Position numbers and translations under genes: made by a program
The notes under the pieces: model-generated
What the model was told of the DNA's origin: nothing
What the model saw: only the letters and a program-made list of their open reading frames with translations
Databases searched by the model: none
Source: Caprella mutica
Lineage: Eukaryota > Arthropoda > Malacostraca > Amphipoda > Caprellidae
NCBI GenBank assembly: GCA_947561585.1
Contig: CANNZV010000513.1
Span: forward strand, 558,001-622,000
Length of the DNA: 64,000 bases
Reading direction: 5' to 3'
Part shown: in pieces, positions 23,666 through 35,512 of the stretch
How the letters are laid out: the number at the start of each line of letters is the position of its first letter
How positions within the stretch are numbered: position 1 is the first letter of the stretch

Positions 23666-26600
23666 TCATGAAGAAGATGTATCCAAATCTCTACTTCCAT
23701 TCCCCCTTTCGAATTTCCTTGACGAAATCGTTTCTGTGGGGTTTGCAGAATAGATTTTTATTTCACCATACTCTGTTAGCTTTTTGGTTGTTTTAGGGGT
23801 GTCGTTGCCGAAATAAGTGTTCAGTTCCGAATCTTCAAGATGAACCAAAGGATTGAGTCTGGACACGGTACCGCAGTAAGATCCATAACAGCTTTGGTCA
23901 TTCCTATCTTCAATGTGGGTGTTATCGAAATATGAATTCCCGCTGATTATGCGAATGGGTTTTTCATTCGTCCTGTAAGACCTCTCGATGCCACCAACGA
24001 ATTCCTCTTTGCCGAAAAACTTTCTTTCTCCATATCTAGAGCCATCGAAACCGTCTGGACTTGCTCTCTCCGAAGCTAAACTCCTGAATGTTGCTGGCAT
24101 CACTGAATCTACTCCAGCAGCTGAATTGTTAACCCAAGTTCTTGTGTTCCTCGAAAAGATGTCTGAGAAGAATTTCCTGTTGTTCTGTAAAAGTTTTGCA
24201 CACTATAGAACATTAATAGGTAGATAGGTGTTAATATAAAAGTAGATGTTTCGATTCTTGTCTATTAATTTTCACGCAAAAGTCACTGATCTAAAAATAA
24301 CATCTACCTATAATTAAAATTGAATACGTCACTATTTAACTGCGTCTAGCATATAGTTCAATAGAGAATATGGCAGATTGAAAGCTCTCTTCCCATAGTA
24401 AGACTGTGGACATTAAGAGAATTATCTGACTGTTATAGGTACTCACATTCCTACCAGACCTGATATTCTCTGTCAAGCTTTCAGTAATAGTCTTTCTTAT
24501 AGAGAACCATTTTGTAATTTCTCGCTACCTGTGAGGGAGAAGGCTCTGGCGTGGACCTGATTTGGTACTGCCCGATAATCCTTCCTGCCCCCACTGCTGA
24601 TTGTCAAGAAGGATTGCCTAGTCTCATTCTTTTCCTGGAGATGTTCTTTCGTAGTTTGGATTCGTTCCTCCGGTTCCACAAAGCAAAGAGTGCCACCGAG
24701 AGGAGAAAGATGGCGATAACACTTAGCAGACCCCAAACTGCAATTTGGTAAGCACTGTTCTCTTCAACTTGTGCACCTGTTGATAAAATAGATACATTAC
24801 TGTTAATCTTCCCAAATTTAATGTCAGTCGATTTTTATTATTTCCTTAACCTATCTATAGGAAATTCGGTGACCGGTATATTCCACCCCGGTAAGGCCCA
24901 ACCCGGATATTTGTTATCTGGGGTGGAATTTACCGGGGGAGAGGAGGGGATGGAATTTACTTAGAATCGGAAATTCATATTTCTTATATTTTAAAGAATG
25001 ACAAACCTGACACAGTTTTCTGGGTGATTAGTGTCCATGGCGTAGTGGCATTCACTTTAGCAGTACTAACTGATGTTGGCGAGGAAGTGGAGGTTGTTGT
25101 TGTCGTTGTTGTTGTAGCTTTCGTTGTGAATGGTGGGTTGTTTTTCACATAGGTTGTTTCCAATCTAGCAAAAGTACAATTTTTTTATAATACAGTGGAA
25201 TCGAAGTATTGTTTTAATACCTGGATAATCAATGAATATGTAATTTGATTTTCAGAGCGAACCATTCATAAAATTACGAAATATTTAAGTCTTACAACCT
25301 ATTTCTATTGATATTGTTACGAATTTATTCCAATTATACTGAGAAACGCATCGTTTTCGGACAATGGGTGTAAACATAGGAATCTAACCTATTGTGACTT
25401 CTTTAACGCACATTTCCCGAGTACTGTGAGTATAAATGAGTGTCCGAGTACTGCTTTATCTCCCTAGATCCACTTACTTGTTACTTATTTGTAAGTGAAT
25501 GTTTTCCATTTTCGGCAGCAGCGACAGCCACAGTCTCATATTTTTATCCTGATCTGCTCGAGTAAGTTTTCCTGTCTGGAACTGGGCAAATGTTCCCGAC
25601 TCTGAAGTGTACGGTAACCAAGTTGATCGGTACGTACCAAGTGTGGGCCGACTGAAATTGAAATATTTGCATATAGAATATGGTTTATATTGACTATCTT
25701 TATCGAATTATTTCTTCTTGTTTCTCGTTGTATTTGATTATAATATTGACATAATACTTTCTAAGATTTTTCTATACATCCTAAACCCATTTCACACTTG
25801 TAAACATTCTATCCTATAGTTCTCAACTCCATTTAACCCAATCAGAACTCTCTTCATTCTCTTCCTATTTTCACTTTCTTTCTATTTCTATCTTCACCCT
25901 CTTTCTCTTCCTATCTTCACCCTCTTTCTCTCCCTATCTTCACCCTCTTTCTCTCCCTATCTTCACCCTCTTTCTCTCCCTATCTTCACCCTCTGTCTCA
26001 CCCTCTATTCACGAAATTCACCAGCAGGAACTGCAGCACTTCTGAGAATCTCTTCTGAGACACATTCATCTCTCCTCTAGTTAGCTGGTGGAAAGAGTTA
26101 CTGCCTGACAGAAGCATCAGGTCTGTGCCGTGTGTTGAACCTATTAGATGAATTATTAAATCCATAATAAACAATTAATCACCAAATTAAAAAATATACT
26201 GAATCTATACAATTTATTTAGATACATTATTTCATCTTCATGTCAATTTGTTTCTATTATCTACAACACTTGTCTGCTCAGTACTGAAACATTATTCCAA
26301 TATTTATATTATTTATTTTCTGAATTACCTATTATCTCTGTACAACGTTCCCTCCTTTTACTTTATTACGTCAAAAAGCATTCTGTATACTCTGATGCTA
26401 AGAATGTACTATCAAAACAAAGTGTCTCCGCATGATGTTAATTTCCCAGAGTTTTTTAATTTTCCATTATTTTCAAATCTTAAAAAAATTTCATCGTGTA
26501 CCCATACCAATTTCAAAATATATAGCAAGCATATCAATAGCTAAACTTTCCTTTTGGAAATGTGAAATTAGTAAATTGTCCAAAAATCAGTAGCACTTTT

Positions 26601-29600
26601 TTTCGACTGTACCTTCTAGTTGTACTGGCAGTCCGTAAATATTGGGCGCAATTGCGTCGTTCACAAGCAGGTAGGTAGGTAACGAAACAGACGAAGACGC
26701 TTCCACAAATCGAATCATTGGAGATTTGAATAAGCTGTCCGAAAACATCTGAAAAATACAATTGAAGATACTAACTATGAGCGTACAATTTTAATTCGAT
26801 TTTTGAAAAACAATTTATATATGGGTTTGCAAGATATAAGTTTAAATTTATTTAAATCTTACGATATTCTCAGTAATCATGTTTTTATATTTAGAAGAAT
26901 GAAGTACGTAACATATCCATCTATTTTTTTAGTTTTAAGTTTTATATGTGATTGTATTTTATTTTTACCTTCACAATATTATATCTGAGATCATCTGTGC
27001 CATTTTGCAGAGAATTATCCAAATACTCAAACTGAACCATCGTCTGCAGGAGTTCAGAAGAAGGAGAAGAGCTGTTGAATCCCGCCATAGCCAGAGCCAT
27101 CGGCACCAGTACCTCTCGTGAGTACTTCGACAGCTCCCTTCTTGCCATGTAGTTCAGCTCCTGCTTCAGATCTGAGGGTAGGGGATTTGTGAATGATATG
27201 ATTTTACCTATACGATATCTTAACTCATATTGTTGATTGTACAGTATATCACATTCTAAATTTTTCCTTAAATTTATTTTAAAAAATCATATAAATTGAT
27301 ATAACCCAGAACTGTTGGTATGTTATCATATTTATTTGAAATATAATTAATCATATTAGCCACTTACACAGCATTACCGAACCATCCAACTCGGTAATTG
27401 AAGCCAAAATTGGAATATTGAGGGCTCTCATTTTTTGCAAAGCTGTCAAAGGATCTTCAGGAACCATTCGATTTCTCTCTGGACCCCAGGACTCTATCAC
27501 TGGGCCGAACATGTGATCAGGATTGCTTCCCTGCAATTTTATTGATGATGCAGTTATTAATTTTCAAAAATTAAAATAGTCTACGATGTAATTAGTAAAC
27601 CAGCAAGACCTACCTCTATCATATTAGTGACAACACGCATTATTTTCTGCGTTGGCATTCTTTGTACACAATCGTACATTTGCTGGGTAGAATACCGGGC
27701 ACTGTTGCACCCTAGTTGTCCAACCAGCCTCTGAGTAGCTACTTCTGGTCTCCGCATCACCGCCCATCCAGCAGTAGAACTACCAGATAGCAGAATCAGC
27801 CGAGAGAAAAGACCTGCAGTTAGAAATAGGCATTGTATCATTTATTCAAAAAGTTTGAATCCGTAAAGACAAATCTCACTCCGCATACTGATAATTTTAT
27901 TAGTCCTAATTTACCACATTGTCAGTATTACTTAAATTTAAACTCAGAATTCTGCTAACAGAACAAAGTTGTACCTTGACTTGGTGTAGCTGTGAGATGC
28001 ATTGAAGCAGATGCTCCACCTGCCGAGTGACCCAAAAGAGCGACTCGTCTCGCATCTCCGTTGAATCTAGCAATATTTTCTGCAACCCATCTCAGAGCTA
28101 GGTTCTGATCTCGCAGACCAATATTGCCATCAATGTTTGCACGCGGCCAGTGAAGAAAACCTGCATGATTTGATGAATACCCATGAATAAAACTTAGATT
28201 TCTGTTTCAAATACATTAAAAGTGCTATTTATGAAAGTATCTGTTACTCACCAAATATATTAGTTCTGTAGTTGAGTGTTACAACAATGAGACCTCTGGA
28301 AGCAATTTCCGCACCCGAGAATCTCTGGGGTTGCGATGTCACCCATAGTTCACCTTCAAGAATAACCAGCACACCCAATTGTGTCGACTCCGGAACAGCC
28401 TGAAAATGAATACCTTGTTATGAAAAACATCTTAAGAATTAGTTAAAGGTTATTTGAACTCAACGTTGAAGGTTTTTTTAGGTTTCAAGCTTTTGAAAAA
28501 ATCATTGTTAGGTACAGGCCCGTACAGGGTTCCCACCCTTCTCCTGATGAGAAATAGAAATCTTTCTATTCGAAAGCTTGAAACCTGAAAAAATCTTCAA
28601 CATGGGGTTTAAATATGCTCTTAATAATATGGATATCCCGTTGATTTGAATCTTTTCCATGAAATCTTAAGAATCGCATAACAAGTGTTATATATCTTAT
28701 TGGTATTGATTTTCAATTCTTTGGACTCACAGACGGGGCCCAGACGTTGAGGGTGAGACAATCTTCACTCGTTAGATGACTTTGAATGAAGGGTTGGGGA
28801 CAGGACAGACCGTAACTAGTGGCTCTCAACGTACCATTCCATCCGGGATGGGGAAGGGGGGCTCTGAACCTCCTGGTTCCGACTGGGGGAATAGCGTATG
28901 GAATACCTTGAAAAGCTGCTACTCTTCCACCTGTGCCCGGTGATATGGTCTGTGGAAGAGGGAGTTGAACATTTTAATAAGGAACTCCTTTTCAAATGGC
29001 ATTATCTTTAATTTGACACATCAATTGATTTCTGATATATAATTGGTAGATGAGGATTCTAATTATTAAGTATGTATTTAATTTTATAGCTACTTAGTGA
29101 ATAGGGTAAGTTCCGAGTTATCGGACGGTTCCACATTTAGATAATAATCAGAAGAAATGACGAGTTAGAATTTTGAATTATATAATTTTCCCAATTATGA
29201 TCATAAATATGGAATCGTCCTATAACTCGGAACTTACTCTACCCAGAAAAAAATTTACCTCACATTTTTTAACTATATTTATTTACGAAAATTTCAGATA
29301 ATAAATTGAAATTAGCAGTGCTATTATTCTTCATAATTAAAAGAGATAAACGTCCTTTAATAGAAATAATTAAAACCTCACGTTCCTTAAAACTTCGTGG
29401 ATTGGCCTGGAACCCACTATCAAACTCTTCGTCAAACTGGCTAAGACCCATCCAATATTAGCAGAAAAAACGCCGCGTTTTCACCACCCAATGAAAGGCG
29501 GTAGAAACGCTAGTATAGACTACAAATTTTCTTTCCATTCATTTAACCGTGATTAATTGAAGGGGGGTAAACTGGACGGTGAAAACGTGGCATTTTATCC

Positions 29601-30472
29601 GCTAGTGTGGGAATAGCATTAAATGTGCTCTTAAGTTTAAAAAAAAAACATGTTAGAAAATTGTTTGTCTAACTCAAACAATAGAATAGAAAACTAAGTT
29701 ATTGTATAATTTTAAATGAGGATTATTATTTATTAGTCTTTTTTCATATAATAATGCATGTGAGTAATTTCTTGAGTAAATATACACATAATATATAAAT
29801 ACCTATAATTAATTAGCTATACCTAGATATCAAGCCAAGTGTTTGACGAAGTGTTTAACAGTGTGTACGGGGCATTAGACGAACAGTTTGACGAAGTGTT
29901 TGATAGTGTGTAAGGGGCATTAGACAAACAGTTTGACAAAGTGTTTGATAGAGTTTATGTTCCACGCAATTTACCAAATTGCGCTATCTTAAGAATGCGA
30001 TGCGCATTTTTAGGATCTTAACGCAATACATAATAAATTGAACAATGGATATTGAAATAAATTTATTGCCTCTTTCGTTAATTTCGTTAATTTCATGTTT
30101 ATTTTTATTTAATACTGTCGGTTGCTTTTACTAAAAGTAGCAAGTGAAAACATTTATTATATAAATATTGAAATATGTTCATATATTGGAAATTAAATTT
30201 GAGTTAGTTAGCTAAAAAGAACCTAATCGCTAATTCACGCAATCGGCCCTAGCGCAATTTGGAGATTACCGCGCAATTTCACAATTTTAAAAGCACTCAG
30301 CAAAATCTCAAGATTGCGCAAATTCTTGATATTGTGCATAACATTTAGATTAGTGTCTTACCCCCTGCAAGTCCCCCTGTTTCAGTCTAACCAGGGGGTT
30401 CACCCCCAAACACTGCCTGGTAAGTAACACCAACACAAGTAGAGGACTGATGTAGAACACTGGTAACTTCAT
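23666..30472 (-). CDS. cholinesterase-like type I membrane protein (carboxylesterase family), 13 exons with internal TGA
   Basis: Exons, 5' to 3': 30472-30362, 28949-28731, 28399-28252, 28160-27975, 27813-27614, 27530-27368, 27171-26969, 26748-26613, 26140-26002, 25651-25478, 25164-25007, 24776-24529 and 24184-23666. All phases fit. The protein has a signal peptide ([13 protein letters not shown]), an alpha/beta-hydrolase fold, a Thr-rich stalk (exon 11), a transmembrane helix (about 624-646) and a basic cytoplasmic start. Ser about 205 lies in GHSAGG, Asp about 337 in ELDG, His about 459 in THGTD, and [10 protein letters not shown] is the family signature. The oxyanion-hole GGG is replaced by LEGEL (124-128), so activity is doubtful. 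An in-frame TGA (24606-24604, codon 670) stops the 669-aa form. If read through, the frame continues 25 codons, splices in phase and stays open for 172 more. Substrate unknown. Confidence 0.88.
24604..24606 (-). other. in-frame TGA between membrane exon and open cytoplasmic tail
   Basis: The codon lies after [10 protein letters not shown]. The following base is C (TGA CAA). Downstream in the same frame the exon reads on to a GT donor at 24528 in phase 0, and the next exon (24184-23666) is open for 172 codons in exactly that frame. This could be regulated readthrough, a null allele or base error, or a true stop followed by an unused remnant. Confidence 0.6.
25887..26000. repeat. 24-bp pyrimidine-rich minisatellite in the esterase intron
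   Basis: About five units of CTATCTTCACCCTCTTTCTC plus TCCC run up to the 3' end of exon 9 (26140-26002). The last unit is changed to CTCTGTCTCACC, which contains the donor site (CTCAC on this strand). Confidence 0.8.
28462..28606. mobile_element. small inverted-repeat element in esterase intron 2
   Basis: The arms at 28462-28499 and 28569-28606 are inverted (AGGTTTCAAGCTTTTGAA against TTCGAAAGCTTGAAACCT). Related sequence occurs at 14930-15010. Confidence 0.5.
29103..29241. mobile_element. complete short copy of the TAAGTTACGAGTTATCGG MITE family
   Basis: This 139-bp copy in esterase intron 1 has arms GGGTAAGTTCCGAGTTATCG and CGTCCTATAACTCGGAACTT around an AT-rich centre without the inner palindrome seen in other copies. 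Confidence 0.7.
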
Positions 30473-30741
30473 TTCTCCTTCACCGACTTTGTTGCCTGAT
30501 GTACGATAGCTCTATTTGCTTGTGTTTCTAATTTCATAATGTTTTTAGTAATAGATGCATAATTCAATTTATTCTTAGATCAGTTATTTTGGTCCAGAAT
30601 AAATAGATTATAAAAACTGTACACAGAAAATTGTAAATAATCTGTGGTATAAAAAAAATTAATTAATATATTAACAAAATGTGCAAACACTTTAGATACC
30701 AAAACACTGGAAGATTAGGTACCCAATGGCACCTACCACTG

Positions 30742-32416
30742 GGTGGCCGGTTAATTGATCACCGTACCATTTGATCCCCGGTCAATTGGTCCCTGGTCAT
30801 TTGATTCCACGTCATATTTTTGTTCGCTTAAATACATAGAACACAATAATTTATTACGATTTTTCTTCTATATAAAAATTTACATTTACTATTTATATAA
30901 TAAATAACATAATTCAAACAGTTAGAACTGATTACCGCAACAAATAAATTATTTTCTATTTACAAATAATTTACATTTACAACTAGTCAGAAAACATCTT
31001 ACAGGTGATAGGAAATATAAACCAGCTATTTATTAGTTCATTCGCAAGCTAAGTGAATATACCTAACTATCAATTACGCAGTTTTACCTATTACAAACAT
31101 TATGATAATTCAGGTGGGATATATTGAAATCATTTTATGTTAAATAGTTTAATTAATGATACAATGATTTTTGATCTATCCAAACTGAATGATGATAATA
31201 ATTGTTAAAGTTACGGCGAAAACAGCTTAACTGAAAACTACCGATAAAATGTCGGAAGTTATTCCTCAATAAAATTCGATACCAGGAGAAATAATTACGA
31301 GACATGTTCCTGATTAATTTGACCTGTCATATGTGCGAGTTATAATAAGTGTGGGGTATACCTGTACATTTGATTTTACCATTGAATATTTTTTGTTGTC
31401 GGAATGTAAATTTGAAAGCATTTATTGTTTCTTATAGGAATATAAAAAAAATTAATATTTTTAAATTTGATTTTACAGGTTGAACGGACATTTGGCCGAA
31501 CGAACATTTGGCCGAACGAACATTTGGCTGAACGAACATTTAGCCGAACGGAAAATTGGCCGAACGAACATTTGGCCAAAATATCTATATTTTATAAAAA
31601 AAAAATGGGATGGTAACTAATATTATTTAATATAATAAAAAATAACAACTTTCTATAATAAAATAACAAATGATAACAAGATCAAGAGTATAAAAAACAC
31701 TAATTAATATCTTAATTGGCTGATAATGACTTATTTTCTGTCCACGATTAATGCGTAGTCATTGAAGAGAAGCTTTTTCCACCCCCATTATAGCCCTTGT
31801 AAAATGGCTTGAATTATAAGTACACTTGTAAAATCGACTTTTAATTCTTTTAATTAATGTGTATTATGTTTTTTACTCCTCAATAAATTTGTTTCATTGT
31901 TTCATAGTTACGATGAAATCCATGATGACAAAAAAAATGAAATTGTTGAGCAATTATTCTTGCTGTTCCTAACATGGAAATTTTATTTTCCTTTATATAA
32001 AATAACATTCAAATTCAAGGGAATAAAAAATATCAAATAAATTTAAACGAAGGCTGCATTTCGAAATATGAATACACATTAAAAGTATTTCGGGCAAATG
32101 TCCGTTCGGCGAAGTGTCCACACACTGTTTTTACCATTATTACATAGTTTCTTTGAAAAAACTTTATAGACTGTTACGTGCATATTTCTATTATATGTTA
32201 TTTATATTCACACCAATAAAAAAAAACTTCTAAGTGTTTAAACGGAAAAAATGAAAATGAATCGAATGACCGGGAATCAAATGACCAGAGATAAATTGAC
32301 CGGAGAAAACATGACCGGGAATCAATTGACCAGAGATAATATAACTGGGGATAAAAAGACCGAAGATCAAATGGTACGATGATCTAATTGTTCGGGGATC
32401 AATTAATCTAGACCCC
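30742..32416. mobile_element. 1675-bp foldback element with tandem CCGGTCAATTGATCC-type termini
   Basis: The left end (GGGTGGCCGGTTAATTGATC) and right end (GATCAATTAATCTAGACCCC) are inverted. Both termini hold short tandem variants of GACCGGGAATCAAATGACC, more of them on the right (32260-32370). Flanking 8-mers TACCACTG (30734-30741) and TATCACTG (32417-32424) differ at one base and look like an old target duplication. No transposase is present. It is built like the element at 18307-19194 but has a different unit sequence. Confidence 0.7.
31482..32118. mobile_element. second foldback element nested in the 1675-bp one, TTTGGCCGAACGAACA units
   Basis: At 31482-31577 about five 16-bp units of CATTTGGCCGAACGAA lie in tandem. 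The inverse (GGGCAAATGTCCGTTCGGCG) appears at 32093-32113. The inside is AT-rich and non-coding. Target duplication is unclear. Confidence 0.5.
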
Positions 32417-32567
32417 TATCACTGTATTGCATCCCATCACTGCATCCTATCACCACAGCATCCCATCTCTACTGCATCCGCGCATCCCTGTGTACCTGTG
32501 AGAGGATGTAACACCGGAACAAAAATAACGACACACCTGAAAAAGAATTAACAGGTGAGAATTAATG

Positions 32568-33200
32568 AGTACAGCACTGGAGTACAGCACTGGAGTACAG
32601 CATGGAATACAGCACTGGAGTACAGCATTGAGTACAACATTGAGTACAGCATTGGAATACAGCATTGGAGTACAACATTGAGTACAGCATTGGAGTACAA
32701 CATTGAGTACAGCATTGAGTACAGCACTGGAGTACAACATTGAGTACAGCATTGGAGTACAACATTGAGTACAGCATTGAGTACAGCATTGGAGTACAGC
32801 ATTGAAGTACAGCACTGGAGTACAGCATTGAGTACAGCATTGAGTACAGCATTGGAGTACAACATTGGAGTACATCATTGAGTACAGCATTGAGTACAGC
32901 ATTGGAGTACAACATTGAGTACAACATTGAGTACAACATTGAGTACAACATTGAGTACAACATTGAGTACAGCATTGAGTACAACATTGAGTACAGCATT
33001 GAGTACAGCATTGAGTACAGCATTGGAGTACAACATTGAGTACAACATTGAGTACAACATTGAGTACAGCATTGGAGTACAACATTGGAGTACAACATTG
33101 AGTACAGCATTGGAGTACAACATTGGAGTACATCATTGAGTACATCATTGAGTACAGCATAGAGTACAGCATTGAGTACAGCATAGAGTACAACATTAGA
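32568..33200. repeat. 12/13-bp tandem array (GAGTACAACATT / GGAGTACAGCATT)
   Basis: About 50 units of GAGTACARCATTG vary by an extra G and by A/G at one site. The mixture of 12- and 13-bp units makes it open in several frames on both strands; these are artefacts. Confidence 0.85.
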
Positions 33201-33310
33201 AATGTATTACCAACATTGTTAAATGTTTTCTTTCGGTCAATTGTTTTTGTTGTTTTTTTCCGGTTGGTAAACGTCACACCCAAACCGTCACTTCCGCTAC
33301 ACCTACCGTA

Positions 33311-33563
33311 CCTACTGTAACACCTTCCCTATACCTACTGTAACACCTTCCCTATACCTACTGTAACACCTTCCCTATACCTACTGTAACACCTTCCCTA
33401 TACCTACTGTAACACCTTCCCTATACCTACTGTAACACCTTCCCTATACCTACTGTAACACCTTCCCTATACCTACTGTAACACCTTCCCTATACCTACT
33501 GTAACACCTTCCCTATACCTACTGTAACACCTTCCCTATACCTACTGTAACACCTTCCCTATA
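33311..33563. repeat. 23-bp tandem array, 11 identical units
   Basis: The unit is CCTACTGTAACACCTTCCCT plus ATA. Eleven uninterrupted units show no visible variation, so the array is young or homogenised. Confidence 0.9.
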
Positions 33564-34013
33564 CCTTTTTTTTTATCTGTAGTGAATATTTTTCCAGATT
33601 TATTTATTTGAATTTAATTTGTGTATTTTATTTACTTATTTTAATTATAATACTGAATTGCCAAATTTATATTTAATCATAATTTTTAATAATCAAATTA
33701 ATTAATTATTTTACTTCTGTTTTTAATTGAGTGTAATGAAATGCAATAAATGACATAAATATTAAGTAGCAATTCCAATTTAAATAGTTTGAATAAAAAA
33801 GAAACGTTGAAGATAACATCAGCCCCGATGCTAACTTTTTGGTCGAAGTTTCGTTATTGTAACTGAAAAATTGACCGCTAGAGAGGCTAATTAAATGTCC
33901 TACCGATGTACCATTAATGATATATTATTAAATAAGAATATATCATTAAACGTACATTAAATGCACAAGCACTAAAATGCCTGTCCTGAAAAATAGCTAT
34001 TTGGAGTTATGAC

Positions 34014-34192
34014 TAGGGTTGTGACAATATGATATTAAAATCATAGATCCCGAAAACATTATAGACGGAGAGAATTAAAGAGTATTGAATCGTTCTAAAC
34101 CAGCGATATATAGTATTTGATACCATTTCATTTTGTTTCGTCTATGACTTTCATAAGATTCATGATTTTAAGGGCATATTGTCACAACCCTA
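34014..34192. mobile_element. complete MITE, TAGGGTTGTGACAATATG termini, 8-bp target duplication
   Basis: This 179-bp element runs from TAGGGTTGTGACAATATG to its inverse CATATTGTCACAACCCTA. It is flanked by exact GTTATGAC at 34006-34013 and 34193-34200. The 8-bp duplication fits the hAT or P superfamily. Other copies lie at 21405-21710, 46131-46290 and 53440-53490. Confidence 0.85.
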
Positions 34193-34563
34193 GTTATGAC
34201 ATAGTTGTCGCGTATACTTGCCAATATAAAAGTTATAAACACATAATATTATTTGAATTATAAATGGATGAACAACAGGTACTGCACTAGGTATAAATAA
34301 TTCAAAGCAAAGATATCATTCTTTACCACTAGGAAATTAACTATGTTATTAAGAATATTGAGGTGATTGTAGTTATTTTAATCATTAAAAGCAAAGTTAA
34401 TTATCGAACTTAACTAAATTGGAATAGTAAATTAAATGTGTTTATTAGTGTGATTTTGAGGTGAATATAGCTATTTTATTTAAAAAAGGCATTTATGAAG
34501 AGAAATTAAAGGTTAATCGTGGGAACCAGTGGCAACAATTTGTAGCAATTGGGTATATACCTA

Positions 34564-35243
34564 ATTACCGTGCGAAACTCAGTTACCGTGCGAAACTCTG
34601 CTACCGTGCGAAACTCTGTTACCGTGCGAAACTCTGTTACCGTACGAAACTCTGCTACCGTACGAAACTCTGTTACCGTACGAAACTCTGTTACCATACG
34701 AAACTCTGTTACCGTACGAAACTCTGTTACCGTACGAAACTCTGTTACCGTACGAAACTCTGTTACCGTACGAAACTCTGTTACCGTACGAAACTCTGTT
34801 ACCGTACGAAACTCTGCTACCGTGCGAAACTCTGCTACCGTACGAAACTCTGTTACCGTACGAAACTCTGTTACCGTGCGAAACTCTGCTACCGTACGAA
34901 ACTCTGCTACCGTGCGAAACTCTGCTACCGTACGAAACTCTGTTACCGTACGAAACTCTGCTACCGTACGAAACTCTGTTACCGTACGAAACTCTGCTAC
35001 CGTACGAAACTCTGCTACCGTGCGAAACTCTGTTACCGTACGAAACTCTGTTACCGTACGAAACTCTGTTACCGTACGAAACTCTGCTACCGTACGAAAC
35101 TCTGTTACCGTACGAAACTCAATTACCGTACGTAAATCAATTACCGTACGTAAATTAATTACCGTACGAAACTCAGTTACCGTACGAAACTCAGTTACCG
35201 TACGAAACTCAATTACCGTACGTAAATCAATTACCGTACGAAA
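34564..35243. repeat. 18-bp tandem array (TACCGTACGAAACTCTGT)
   Basis: About 38 units vary mainly at two positions (GTTACC/GCTACC and CGTACG/CGTGCG). The last seven or so units shift to AAATCAATTACCGTACGT. The 18-bp period keeps all frames open as hexapeptide repeats (RNSVTV, YRTKLC); no gene is implied. Confidence 0.9.
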
Positions 35244-35394
35244 GATGTTCATTATTCCCAAATATAGGAACACTGTTATTCAATTTTTTTATTAATTGAT
35301 TTAATATAACTTTTATCCATTAAACTAATGTATTTAAATAGTTATATTTCGTCATAATTCTAATTACAATAACCTTATAATTTCACTTATGTAG

Positions 35395-35512
35395 GTTAAG
35401 TTCCGAGTTATAGGACGGTTCCACATTTCTAAAAACTATATATAATTAAAATAATGAGTTGAATTTAAATAATTATACTTACTATCATACGACCGTAAAT
35501 GTGGAACAGTCC
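35395..35512. mobile_element. copy of the TAAGTTACGAGTTATCGG MITE family cut by the gap
   Basis: TAAGTTCCGAGTTATAGGAC at the left and GTAAATGTGGAACAGTCC at the right, where the Ns begin. The last bases of the right arm are lost in the gap. Confidence 0.65.

Noticed and set aside
23988..24227. Plus-strand frame opposite the esterase tail exon
   Set aside because: It is a shadow of the minus-strand coding exon.
23666..30472. Neuroligin as the identity of the esterase-like gene
   Set aside because: The GHSAG serine, histidine motif and general layout are closer to cholinesterase/carboxylesterase; neuroligins lack the serine. The missing oxyanion glycines leave the function open, so no symbol is given.
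32450..33283. Long minus-strand frame of CCTQCCTQ/MLYSMLYS repeats and overlapping frames on both strands
   Set aside because: It is the 12/13-bp tandem array read in several frames; no splice signals, no domain and no start context support a gene.
34461..35295. Three overlapping frames of hexapeptide repeats (YRTKLC, RNSVTV, FRTVTE)
   Set aside because: An 18-bp period keeps any stop-free frame open. The frames exist only because of the array.
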